64,000 nucleotides of DNA, taken from contig OY756142.1 of the NCBI GenBank assembly GCA_963576785.1, positions 1 through 64,000 on the forward strand, written 5' to 3'. Position 1 is the stretch's first letter; each line of letters starts with the position of its first letter. Source of the DNA: Chlorophyllum brunneum (Eukaryota; Basidiomycota; Agaricomycetes; Agaricales; Agaricaceae). The notes below the pieces were generated by a model. It was not told the origin of the DNA. It did not search any database and saw only the letters and a list, made by a program, of their open reading frames with translations. Made by a program: the position numbers and the translations under genes. Shown here piece after piece: positions 20,458 to 31,842 of the stretch.

Positions 20458-21940
20458 ATGGACCAGAGCCCTATCGAGAAACTTCGCGAAATCTGGGCCG
20501 CCCAAAAGAAATACCACGGGCCGTGGACAACCGGCATCATGGACCTGGCAGGATCAGAAACATCGCTCTATTTCAAGCATCCAAATGGTTCCCCCCAGTA
20601 AACTTCCTTCGTGTGCATAGTATTCGATGGATAAACCAATTTTGTATAGTTACCTCAATATTGGTTCAATCAGCGACAACGCCATAAACGCGCTTACCGA
20701 TGCCTGTAGTCCCGCCACGTTTGGATGAAGGCCGGTAGATGTTCTCGATGAGACGTATCGCAAGGCTTGGAAACCTGACGAGGATTCCTTTGCTTGGCGC
20801 TTTAACCCGGATTCTGGACAGTTCGTTTCACGGCTCGCGAACGGTCTATGCCCCTGGGATTTGTTTCGAAAAGGAATTCGCGTTGAGCCCTATAAACTTA
20901 ATGTTTATGGTGAGACACGTCATCATCTGCTAGTCGTCCAATGTTCGAATAGCAGCCCCGTAGGTCAAGGAGGGTTCTTCAAGACCCACAAGGACACACC
21001 CCATGCGGAGAACATGTTCGGATCGCTTGTGTTCACACTTCCCACCCAGCACCAAGGCGGAAGCCTACTCCTGCACCATCGAACGCGCGACGTCGACTTT
21101 CATGGTGCTACTCTCCTTCAATCAGCCTCCCCTACCTCGGTCGCGTATGTGGCCTTCTACAGCGACGTCGACCACGAGGTTTTGGAAGTCACCTCCGGCA
21201 GCCGGGTCACAATCACCTTCAACCTCTACTTCGATCCTTTCCGAGGTGCTCCAGTACGTCCCGAAGAGTCCCTCAAGATTCCTCAAAATACGTTCAACTC
21301 AACCCTAGGGGACATTTTTCGCGATGCAGCCTTCGCCCAAAACTACAAGTATTTAGGCTTTGGTCTCGAGTATGATTATCCGAAACGCGTAGACGATTAC
21401 GCTTATGATGGGACGAAACTGAATTATCCTAAACGCAGCGGCCAATACAATTACAACAAACGACAGTTGGGGGGGTATCTGAAAGGACCGGACGCATTTT
21501 TATACCGCATGCTCGAAGAACTGGGGCTCAAACCTTCCCTGAGATATCTCTGTGAATCAAGTGACCGTGGGGGCGATTGTGATTTCTGGGTTTTGCTCCC
21601 CAACATTGTCAATGGAAATGGTGAATCCTCGCAACTCCCATATCTCCGCAAACGGGTCAAAAAGGCACGCATCGTATGGAAGAACGGAAAGTCCGAGGAG
21701 ACGGCCAATCCTAAAGGATGCCATCCATGGGTCATAAGCTACCTCGAGGATAGTCGGAAGTACCGGAAGTGCACCATCGATGTTCACTGGGTCACGGAAC
21801 CCAGTGGTAATCTCCGTGGAGAGACCAGTTATACGGAGCTTGGAAACGAGGCTGCAGAAGAGATTTATTATTTTAGAGTTTGCCTCATCGTAAATGTCAC
21901 CCGGACTCAGCTCTCAACTGCTGTTGTTTCGAATGTGTAA
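20458..21940 (+). pseudogene. 2OG-Fe(II) dioxygenase copy 2 with premature TGA
   Basis: Exons 20458-20597, 20650-20909 and 20964-21940 align with copy 1, with the same intron phases. In exon 2 the CGA codon of copy 1 (FGRGP) is TGA at 20726-20728, a C-to-T change at a CpG. The downstream frame is otherwise open and keeps HKD, the distal His (SDVDHEV) and SGSRVTITFNLYF. The original stop is also lost, so the frame runs a few codons longer (ends STAVVSNV). It therefore looks like a recently silenced gene or a nonsense allele. Confidence 0.8.
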
Positions 21941-22615
21941 TAAGCGATGTATAGTCACCATTTTTGCTGCCCACACTGAGGAATGTTCGGTTTGATTGGA
22001 AAACATGATAGGATAAAAGTCCCGACGATATCCTGTGTATGACTTTACTTGCAGAAGGCACATTCAACAAATACGGATACAAGCGGTGTCAGTTGGAACC
22101 TCCTCCCTCTATAGCTCCTGTAGAGGTGACAATCCTCTGTATGACAACCAGAACGATTTCGTTGGAAAATCATTCCAACAGATGCGACCATCGAGTATGG
22201 GTATGACACGTGACGCTTTCCTTGCTACAACCACCACCGACTGAAAATCGAAAACAAATGCATGTTGAAGCTAGATGTTATTTTCCCCGTGACTCAACTA
22301 CAGAGGCTTCGATTATCTGGACGCAGGCTCCGTTGAAGACGGCAATAATGCTTTGATAGCGCTTAGCACCCACACCTAGTTTCATCATCCCTCTGCAGGT
22401 TTACCTCATCTCTGCTCAACGCACGGTCTTTATTATATCGAAACGTGGAAAGAACCAGGGGATTGTTTATCTCAAGTGAATATATTGGTGGGTATCCAAT
22501 TTATCCACGTGTTCGAGCGTTATATTGACATCGATCGATAACCCACATTTACCCACACAGCTGGACAGACTCTTGCGCCTCGCCAACCACTGTCATACCT
22601 TCTGCGCCTCATTAA
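21941..22615. other. Spacer between dioxygenase copies 2 and 3
   Basis: Repeats the flank structure seen upstream of copies 1 and 2; no independent gene. Confidence 0.6.
22506..22511. promoter_or_regulatory. CACGTG box upstream of dioxygenase copy 3
   Basis: Same block TTTATCCACGTGTTCGAGCG, 110 bp before the ATG at 22616. Confidence 0.6.
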
Positions 22616-24040
22616 ATGGACCATAACCCTATCGAGAAGCTTCGCGAACTCTGGGCTGCCCAAGAAAAGTACCACGAGCCATGGACCACTGGCGTTATAG
22701 ACCTCGTGGGGTCGGAAACATTGCTCTTTTTCAAGCATACGAACGGTTCCTCCCAGTAACTCTTCTTTAATTGCATAAGATTTGATAAATGTACTCATTC
22801 CTGGCCGTATAGTCACCTCAATATTGGTTCGATAAGCGACAGCGACATAGCTACGCTTATCGACGCCTGTGGTCCGGCAACATTCGGGCGGGGACCAATG
22901 AATGTTCTTGATGAGACATACCGCAAGGCGTGGAAACTTGACGAGGATTCGTTTGCTTGGCGCTTTACCCCAGATTCCGGACAGTTCGTTTCGCGGCTGG
23001 CGCAGGGTCTCTGTCCTTGGGATCCTTTTGAAAAAGGAATTCGTGTTGAGCCCTACAAACTTAATGTTTATGGTGAGACACTGTCCTCATCTGCTAGTCG
23101 TCCGATGTTCGAATCGCAGCCCTGTAGGTCAAGGAGGATTCTTCAAGACCCACAAGGACACACCCCATGCGGAGAACATGTTCGGATCGCTTGTGTTCAC
23201 CCTTCCCACTCAGCACCAAGGCGGAAACCTACTCCTGCGCCATCGAACTCGCGATCTCGATTTTGATGGTGCTACTCTCCTTCAGTCAGCCTCCCCCACC
23301 TCGGTCGCGTATGTGGCCTTCTACAGCGACGTCGACCACGAGGTTTTGGAAGTCACCTCCGGCAGCCGGGTCACAATCACTTTCAACCTCTACTTCGATC
23401 CTTTCCGAGCCGCGCCAGTGACCCTAAAATTACCACTCAGAGTTCCCAAGAATTCGTTCAACACGGCCTTACGGGATGTTTTTCGCGACGCAGCCTTCAT
23501 CCGAAACCATCAGTATCTAGGCTTCGGTCTGGAGTATAATTATCCTAAACGTGCGGATGAATATGACCAGTATGGAGGCTGGAGGAGTGTCTGAAAGGAC
23601 CCGACGCATTTTTGTACCGCATGCTCGATGATCTAGGGCTTGAACCTTCGCTGAGATACCTGTATGAGTCAACACGGGACAATTGTGACTTCTGGGTTCT
23701 GCTCTCTAGGATTGTCAATGGGAGAAATGAAGACTTCTCCAGCCCCGAAACACAACTACCATATCTCTTTGAAGAAGAAGATGAAGCATGCATCGTATGG
23801 AAGGACGGGAAATCCGATGATACGGCCCGTAAATCTTATTGGTTGGATTCCTACTTCGAGGATGTCGAGGAGTATCGGACCCGTACGATCGACGTTACTT
23901 GGTTCACAGAGCCAAGTCGTAACCTTTGTGGGAACAGCCATTATACTGAGCTTGGAAACGAGCCCGCGGAAGAGATTTATTACTTTAAGGTTTGCATCAT
24001 CGTAGATGTTACCGGAGTTCCATGCCCTCCTAAAGAATAG
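22616..24040 (+). pseudogene. 2OG-Fe(II) dioxygenase copy 3 with frameshifting deletion
   Basis: Exons 22616-22755 and 22813-23072 are intact and exon 3 starts at 23128 with the full HKD to Arg catalytic block. Near 23545-23590 the sequence is 49 nt shorter than copy 1 between AAACG and CTGAAAGG. This puts the frame into TGA at 23592-23594. The correct frame resumes at once (CLKGPDAFLYRMLDDLGLEPSLRYLYE) and runs to TAG at 24040. The catalytic domain could still be made as a truncated product, but the C-terminal third is out of frame. Confidence 0.8.
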
Positions 24041-25081
24041 CCCTTGGCTACCGCTTCGAATGTGTAACAAGTAATACATACTCCGTATTTTGGCAGTCGG
24101 TGAGAGACGTTCGCTTTGATCGACCATGGGAACGTGTCTCGGCTGTCCTCCGTGCGATTTGCATCAAGAATCTAGGACTGGAAACCCTAGTCCGCTCCCC
24201 TTCTAACAATTCTTAGGCAACGTACGTTTCGCAAGCACAGCAGCAAGATGTGTCGCTCCGAATGTACTTCAGCCACCTGTACTCTATGTTCCTGATTTCC
24301 TTCGCAGGAAATTAGCACAGAGTTCCGACTGTTATCCCATCACATACCCACGCGTTGTGTGAGCTCTCGAGGAACTATGATAGACCCTAGTAGATCCTCT
24401 CCAGGATACTATCAACAATATAACTCAGACACACGGAGTATAACGATTGCACTCTCGTTCCCGTATTTGAGACTTGACAATGGGACAAACTGCTGGATCG
24501 ATGACCCCTGATTTCCAAAAGTCTTTGTTTAAGTCACTGAGTTGGACTCGAATACCCTTGAACGAGTGATAAGGGTGGGTGTAAGAAGCTACAGGCTAAT
24601 GAGGAAGTGGACAGTACCTGGGATGCGAACGAATGTGTAGTAAATACTTGGCGACCGGGATAAATGGCGACTTTGGGGGCAACATCATCCAAGAGTTCTT
24701 GGCCGTGGGGAGTGAAGATGGACTTTATTTCGAGAGGCTTGTGCACTGCAGACTTTTTGGGTACGAGGTCAATTATGGTTGAGGTCATAAGCATAAGCCA
24801 CATCATCCTCGAGCTCAACTGCCCTACATACATCATCGAACTCAACTGCAGTAACACTCTTCCTTCGCTTATATAGGACCAGCGCCAAGCAAATAGACAC
24901 GGAAACAGACCGTGGTTACACACACAAGTCACCAGTGCTGGTGTTTGTGGATTGCGACTCTACCGACAGATCACGAGTTCAAGCCAAGAACTCCCATTGC
25001 TCAGTCAATTCTCAAGCTCGACAGAACATATATAAACGAAGCGACTCTGGGCTTACCATTCTTCCCAGCGTTAAATCCACT
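24041..25081. other. Intergenic, 3' flank of the array and upstream of the MDR gene
   Basis: The first 85 bp repeat the array 3' flank (TTCGAATGTGTAACAAG, TTTTGGCAGTCGG). The rest shows no gene. TATATAAACG at about 25029 lies 50 bp before the ATG at 25082 and is a plausible TATA box. Confidence 0.5.
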
Positions 25082-27133
25082 ATGTCTACTACCATGCGTG
25101 CAGTTGTCTACGAGAAACCTTTCAGCGTCGTCGTCCGCGACGTCGAGAAACCAAAACTCCAGCATCCAGATGACGTCATTGTCAAAAGTACCTTGTCTTT
25201 TCTTTTCCTGAGGGTCGTTTCGCAGCTTACGTTCTGTGTAGTCACCACTTCATGTATCTGTGGCAGGTACGTATGTTCACTATTTGGACTTTGGGCTCGA
25301 CTAAACGGTGGACTTAGTGATTTGCATATGTATGAAGGCCGCACAGCCGCCGAGCCTGGCATCGTCTTCGGACATGAGAAGTCAGTGATTCATTAGATTA
25401 GTAGCGAATACTCAACTCAACCGGTCGGGTAGTATGGGTATAGTCGACGTACGTCCAACCTTCCGTATTCTCTTGAAAACCCTCACACCGCCGATTCACA
25501 CAGGAAGTCGGTCCCGCCGTCGCCGTAAGTACCAAACACTCCACCGCGTCACATCACCAACCTTACACCACGATCGTACGATAGATCCTCAAGAAAGGCG
25601 ACCGCGTCGTCATGCCGTTCAATGTAGGCTGCGGTCGATGCACCAACTGCGAAGAAGGACGCTCCGCCTTCTGTACCCACGTCAATCCAGGATTCGTAAG
25701 TCGCATCTCTGTCACTTGATGGCTTTTCTCGCTCCTCATTCACACGAACCCACATACGACTATCCGTAACCTCCTTGATAGGCTGGCGGGTAAGCATTCA
25801 ACAGCGATAAAACATATGACACTTCAGCTGATATATGACTGACGTGTGCGACATATGATATAGTGCTTATGGGTGAGAAAATCGGTACTTGCAGTCGAAA
25901 TGGTTGTTTGTTGACTCGATTCCTAGGTATGTCGCGATGGGCCCATACAAGGGTGGTCAGGCGGTGGGTGTTCAATATTACGCGTCTACTTTGATCCTGA
26001 CATGTGAGAAACTAGGAATACGTCAGGGTCCCATTTGCGGATTTCAATGCGTTGAAGCTCCCTCCTGGTAAAGAGAATGAAGCCGACTTTTCCTTACTGG
26101 CCGACATATTCCCAACTGTACGTGGGAGAAAAAAAAATGGTTTATGTATACTTTGTTGACGGCTTCGTATGATAGGGTTGGCATGGTGTTAAACTTTCCG
26201 TGCGTCTTCTTCATCTTCGTTCCATGTTGAAGATGCACCAATGCATGTGGTAGGGTTTCAAACCCGGCGAATCCGTCGCTGTATTTGGGGGTGGTCCCGT
26301 CGGCTTGATGGCAGCATACTCCGCAACCATTCAGGGAGCGTCCCAAGTTTATGTCGTCGATCGCGTCAAGGAGCGATTGGATAAAGCTCAGCAGATCGGC
26401 TGTATCCCCATTGACTTTAGCAAGGGTGACGCTGTGGATCAGATTTTGAAATTGCGTGGAGGGTCAGTGTTATAAGCTACAAGCCAAAACTTTGAAACTC
26501 ACGCGGAGTTCAGAAACGAGGTCGATCGTGGCGTTGATGGTAATGAGAAGGATATTTGTAAAAAATCCTCTTACTAACATGTTTCATAGCTGTTGGATAC
26601 CAGGCGACGACGGGCGACGGCAAGACGGAACAACCAAATGTGGTTCTCGAGGCTTTAATCCGTGTGGTTAAACCCACCGGAGGACTTGGTATTCCTGGTC
26701 TCTACGTTCCTAAAGATCCCGGTGCTCCAGATTCTGCTGCGGCTAAGTACGTTGAAACCAATCACCTTCTCCTTTGAAGCGCGACACTGACACATGTATA
26801 GGGGTTACATTTCGTTCCCGTTTGGTTAGTCAAGAGGTAGATCTTCGAAAGAAACTGGATACTCACCTCGTGTGCAGGTAAGCTCTTCGAGAAGGGCCTG
26901 ACTATCGGGACTGGGCAGTGCAACGTGAAGGTGAGGAGAGTCTTCTCCGGTAAATTCCATTCACTCAACACATGCAGTCGTACAATCGCTACTTGCGTGA
27001 CTTGATCATCGCTGGTAAAGCGAAGCCGTCGTTCGTCGTCTCACACGATTTGTCGTTGGATCAGGCACCGGAAGCATATGATAAGTTTGATCGGCGTGTC
27101 GAAGGCTATACAAAGGTGCTTTTACACCCTTGA
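25082..27133 (+). CDS. Zinc-dependent MDR dehydrogenase, glutathione-independent formaldehyde dehydrogenase type
   Basis: Seventeen exons by frame-checked GT-AG junctions, including micro-exons of 8 nt (25782-25789) and 9 nt (25864-25872), give 381 residues. TTSCICGSDLHMYEGR and GIVFGHEN carry the catalytic zinc ligands. CGRCTNCEEGRSAFC is the structural-zinc four-Cys lobe. VFGGGPVGLMAAYSA is the NAD-binding Rossmann loop, and VDAVGYQA and YISFPFGKLFEKGLTIGTGQC are family blocks. Bacterial and fungal relatives oxidise formaldehyde or other aldehydes with NAD in the cytosol. The true substrate here is uncertain. The stop is 41 bp from the stop of the convergent mannosyltransferase. Confidence 0.88.
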
Positions 27134-27174
27134 GGGTAAGAAGAATATGAAAGGCCGTTTTCATTCGCCATACG

Positions 27175-28701
27175 TTACCAGAACAGTGTATCCCAGCCTA
27201 TCTTACACGAACTCCGATCACGATCTTTGAAATAAAGTTAAATTCAGATGTGTGACTGAAGGAAGGTTAACCGCAACGCACCAAAGGAATTTGCCGGGTC
27301 GCAGGCGCATTCCATCTGTGGCGTAGGATTAGAGGGGCAATGTGACCAATCATCGTGCTGGTAACCAATCTCGTCAAAGAAGTGAATCCGATTCTTATCC
27401 AGGAATAGGACAGCAGCTATACTGTGCACGGGTGCATCCCCCCAGCGCTGTTTCGGTGAATAAAGGAGAGTATAGAGCAAGAGAGAGCATACTTCGTAGT
27501 AGAAGCCACCGGCGAGATCGAGGTGGTGGAAGAAGGCTTGATAAGCGGGCGCTCTCCAGAACTCCATGTCGGCAATTTCGAAGTTGCTCCAGACTATGCG
27601 TGGGAATGTCAGTGGGTGAAGGAGATGAAGAAGTTTGACGTACAATGGCAATAATTATAGGTTTGACCGTGATTATGGGAAATAAATTTGAGGGCATTGC
27701 CTTGCGCGACATGCGCGGGGTTCTTGCGGCCAAAATCTAAATCGGGGTATACAAATGGTAATAGAAGTGGAGTATGAACATGTAACACACCTTGAACGGT
27801 GGACCAAAGGGATGGTATCGTGGATGGAAGCTCATAAGTAGAGATAGTGAATGCTTGTGGGGGTATGTGTTAACTAGCGATGAAGACGAGTAAGCACACT
27901 TACAGTAGGTTTTATTGTTCTCTTGCATGAAAAGAAATGGGTCGAAATCTATATTGCAGTGGTATTGGACGTTGGGTCTGGTGAAGTGAGATCGAGACCC
28001 GAAATATCGGTGAATGGACTTACTCAATACGCCAATACCACCGGTACTTGAGCATGAGTGGGTGCCGGAAGAAGAACTGAGAGATTTCAGAAAAGTTTTT
28101 AAATTTTAGAGGGTGAGTGACTCACTCCCGCATTGAAGCGACACATGTTGCGATACCTAGTAATAGTCAGTTGAAGCCTGTGTAATAATTCTAACAAGCA
28201 TACGAAACACTGTCTGGAAGGAAGTCAAAGAACGTCGCCAGCGACAAGATAATCACACACCTCCATATTTGGCACCAGACGCAGTCAAAATTTCACGCCC
28301 TTTGGTAGCCTTTTCTTCGTCTATCCATTCCGGCTGGACCCAGTGTTCCCGAGGAATGACCCCGAATTCGACAGTGCTATTCGTGGCTGCCTGAACAACT
28401 CTGTAAGAGTGAGATGAGTCTAAACTCAAATCAAGAGCACTTACAGCTTGAATTGATCATCAAAGGGGACATCATTCAGGAAGACGTATGGGTATTTGAA
28501 CTTGTGGTTGAAGCGTGTTTCAACCTGATTTATGGATGCTACGGCGCCGTCCACATCTGAGTTTTGTGCGAGCATGTAGAATGTGGCATTTGCGCGGTCT
28601 ACGAGGGTAACCTGAGCTGTGGGTGGCCTGCGCAGCCAGGGGATTACGGGGAAATAGAGGAGGCCGAGGGGGAGGAGGAGGTAGTACTTGTTCAACGTCA
28701 T
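27175..28701 (-). CDS. Alpha-1,2-mannosyltransferase, KTR/KRE2 family (GT15)
   Basis: ATG at 28701 opens a short cytosolic tail and a signal anchor (YYLLLPLGLLYFPVIPW), as expected for a type II Golgi enzyme. Exon 1 is 28701-28445 and exon 2 starts at 28400. Later exons encode YRNMCRFNAG, FFFRHPLMLKYRWYWRIEP, YHCNIDFDPF, TYNYCHFWSNFEIADMEFWR, GGFYYERWGDAPVHSIAA, HFFDEIGYQHDDWSHC and CACDPANSF. A final exon after an intron (27267-27211) restores the DRDRSSCKIGW ending. GT15 enzymes extend O- and N-linked mannan from GDP-mannose. The usual CDI/CDV motif reads CNID here. It shares an 81-bp divergent promoter with the ABC-F gene. Confidence 0.88.
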
Positions 28702-28782
28702 AGGTGATGTGTTCAAACTCCGATACTTAATAATAAGTGATAAGTTAATTTTCTGATCCAAAATCAGTGCTCGACTCTGACA
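28702..28782. promoter_or_regulatory. 81-bp bidirectional promoter region
   Basis: Only 81 bp separate the start codons of the divergent mannosyltransferase (28701) and ABC-F gene (28783). It is A/T-rich with TTAATAATAAG. No clear TATA box; shared regulation is inference. Confidence 0.5.
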
Positions 28783-31271
28783 ATGCCTCCCTCAGCATCC
28801 AAGCAGAAGCGTCTTGCTGAAAAGGCCGCGAAGAAGGCTGTTTCTTCCACAAACCCTTCATCGCGGACAACAACGCCCACAGGCTCTGTCAATGGTCGCA
28901 GCACGCCATTGACCAACGTCAGTGGTGCTCCAAGCAAATCCAACAGCCAGGAAGACCTGTCTTCCATGGCAAAACTGAATATTGCTACGGAGAGGTAAGT
29001 TCCTTTTATTTTATTCCTAATCGACCGCTCACACGAAGCAGGAGTGCTGCCGGCGTGCTAACATCGGATGTCAAGGGTCGCGATATCAAGATTGATGCCT
29101 TTACACTCTCATTCCATGGCCGTCTACTGATTGAAGGCGCCGAGATTTCACTCAACTATGGTAATCGCTACGGTCTCCTTGGTGAAAATGGCTCCGGAAA
29201 GGTATATCGAATGCTCTCCGATTTCTCCTGTTTGCTCATCACCCGATCAGTCAACATTCCTTCAATCCATCGCCGAGCGCGATATCGAGATCCCTGCACA
29301 TATCGACATCTACCTCGTTCGCGGAGAAGCTGAGCCTTCAGATATCAATGCTCTTGATTTTATTATTACCTCGGCAAAGGAAAAGGTCGCCAAGCTTGAG
29401 GCTCGAATTGAAGAGCTTTCTGTGGCTGACGATGTTGACGAAGGTGCCCTCGACGCGGCCTACGAAGAACTTGAGGAACTTGATCCCAGCACTTTCGAAG
29501 CAAAAGCCGGAAGTATTCTCCATGGTCTCGGTTTTAGTCAGGAAATGATGAAGAGACCGACCAAGGATATGTCTGGTGGTTGGCGGATGCGTGTAGCTCT
29601 TGCTCGTGCCCTCTTCGTCAAACCCCACGTTCTCCTTCTGGATGAGCCCACTAATCATCTCGATCTTGGCGCGGTCGTTTGGCTCGAGGCATACCTATCC
29701 ACCTATAACCACATCCTCGTCGTCACTTCCCACTCCCAAGATTTCCTCGATTCCATCTGTACCCACATTATGGACCTCACCATGAAGAAGAAGCTCGTCT
29801 ACTACACAGGTAATTACACCACATACGTCAAAACCAAACAAGAGAACGAGGTGAATCAGATGAAGGCGTACCACAAGCAGCAGGATGAGATCGCGCATAT
29901 CAAAAAGTGCGTAATCACAATGTCGTCCATAGCCAACCCACCAAACCCTGCACAGGTTTATCGCTTCTGCCGGTACATACGCCAACCTCGTTCGGCAGGC
30001 CAAATCCAAACAAAAGATCATCGACAAGATGGAAGCTGCCGGCCTCATCGAAAAGGTCGAGGCCCCCAAGCCGCTGCGGTAGGTCGTTTAATTTAGACAA
30101 ATTCAACTCTAGCGTTTCTCATGTCTTTCATGTCTTTAAGATTCAACTTTGAAGACATCCGTAAACTTCCTCCGCCGATCATAGCTTTTGACAATGTTGC
30201 CTTTTCCTACTCCGGCAAGAAGGAAGATTACCTATACAAAAAACTCTCCTTCGGTATCGAGTACGTGATACCTTTCAATACACAGCACGGTATACCGTAC
30301 CGTTCCAACCCTTTACTCACGTCCGTGGCCCAACAGCATGGATTCCCGCGTCGCTATTCTTGGTGCCAATGGTGCTGGGAAGTCCACTCTACTTAACCTC
30401 ATCACTAGCGTTCTGCAGCCCTGCGAAGGTACCATTTCCAAACATGCCGCCCTAAAACTCGCCAAATACTCTCAACATTCCGCCGATCAACTTCCCTACG
30501 ACAAATGCCCCATTGAATACTTTCAAGCCCTCTTCCACGAAAAGTTTCCTGATCTAGATATTCAAGCATGGCGTGCACAACTTGGACGTTTCGGTCTCTC
30601 TGGTGCTCACCAGACCTCACCCATCAGGCAGCTTTCTGATGGTCTCCGTAATCGGTGCGTTTGGTTTTTGGCTCCATTCGTCCGTCCGACACATTCGCGA
30701 TAAGATCTCTCATGATTACCAACCCGCAGCGTTGTCTTTGCACAGCTCGCCATGGAACATCCACATATCCTTCTTCTCGGTAATTAACCCCTTTTTTGTG
30801 CTCCGACTCCGCGATATAGAGTTTTACTCATACCGGATCTCTTAGATGAACCGACCAATCACTTGGATATGGCTTCAATTGATGCACTAGCTAAAGCTAT
30901 CAAGGAGTTTGAAGGAGGTGTCGTGATCGTATCACACGACTTCCGTATGTTTCCCTCTCCGTTTCTTACCACTCCAACTCACCACATACTCCTCCTTACC
31001 TCCACCGCACGGACACATAAACAGGTTTAATCGGTCAGGTGGCTGAGGAACTCTGGGAGGTTGCCGACAAGACAATCAAAAACCTCTCGAAGTACGACAT
31101 TAGCATCGTCGATTATAAGAAGAATCTTGTCAAGCAGAGTACGTCTTTTGAGCGCCTTATCATCATCCTCGCGTCTTACATGCGCACAAACACCATCCTC
31201 ACACAACAGGTAACGCTGCCATTGAAAAGGCCAAGTTGTTCTCCAAAACTGCTCCCAAAGGCAAGACGTAA
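28783..31271 (+). CDS. ARB1: ABC-F ATPase, ARB1/ABCF2-like ribosome biogenesis factor
   Basis: Ten exons: 28783-28994, 29042-29201, 29251-29906, 29956-30078, 30141-30260, 30337-30654, 30730-30779, 30846-30944, 31025-31138 and 31210-31271. A basic Ser/Thr-rich N-terminus precedes two ATP-binding cassettes without membrane segments. Cassette 1 has [16 protein letters not shown] and [11 protein letters not shown]; cassette 2 has [28 protein letters not shown] and VSHDF. The linker is the charged helical hairpin typical of ABC-F. The yeast relative Arb1 shuttles between nucleus and cytoplasm and is needed for ribosomal subunit maturation. The first H-switch region of cassette 1 reads VTSHSQDFL, as in that subfamily. 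The C-terminus is lysine-rich ([14 protein letters not shown]). Confidence 0.92.
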
Positions 31272-31842
31272 GAGCGGGGATCAGCTGGTTGTTCAATTTC
31301 TGTTTCCACGACCACTGCCGAAAAATCCAATTCAATCTCTGTAGTCTGCATGTCCTGTCAACGCTGTCACAATTTAGAAGCACCCCCCAGTAGCTATTCA
31401 TTGAATAGATCTAATGCCACACACACACACACTAGAAACGAAACACGGGTGTACGAAAAAGGTCTAGCGTCATGATGGCGTATCAAAACTCGTGTCGGGA
31501 CCACTTATTTCAAATTGTTCTCGCATCTGAGGAAGCGATCTTGTACCGAGTTTGAAATTTTCATCTCCCTTCTGTCATCCTGGGAAAAGGGGAAGGGGAG
31601 GGAAGGAGCGTTTTCTGGAAGAGAACATGCCTTTACCAAGATAGTACTTGAACGTCTGTGCATAACTTATGAGCGCCTGAACATTTCATACACGGAACCA
31701 ATCTAATGATGAAAGCACCCCAAAAATCTTGGCCCGTCGGGCCCGGTTCCGAAGGCGTGTGAGCGACCCAGAGCCCTGGTGGGTGAATTACGCTAGAGCT
31801 ACGTAGTGTTTTTTTTTTTTCCTTCATTATCTCATTCCATCA
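31272..31842. other. 3' flanks of convergent genes
   Basis: Contains an (AC)n run near 31422-31433 and a T12 run near 31809-31820; otherwise nothing recognised. Confidence 0.5.
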
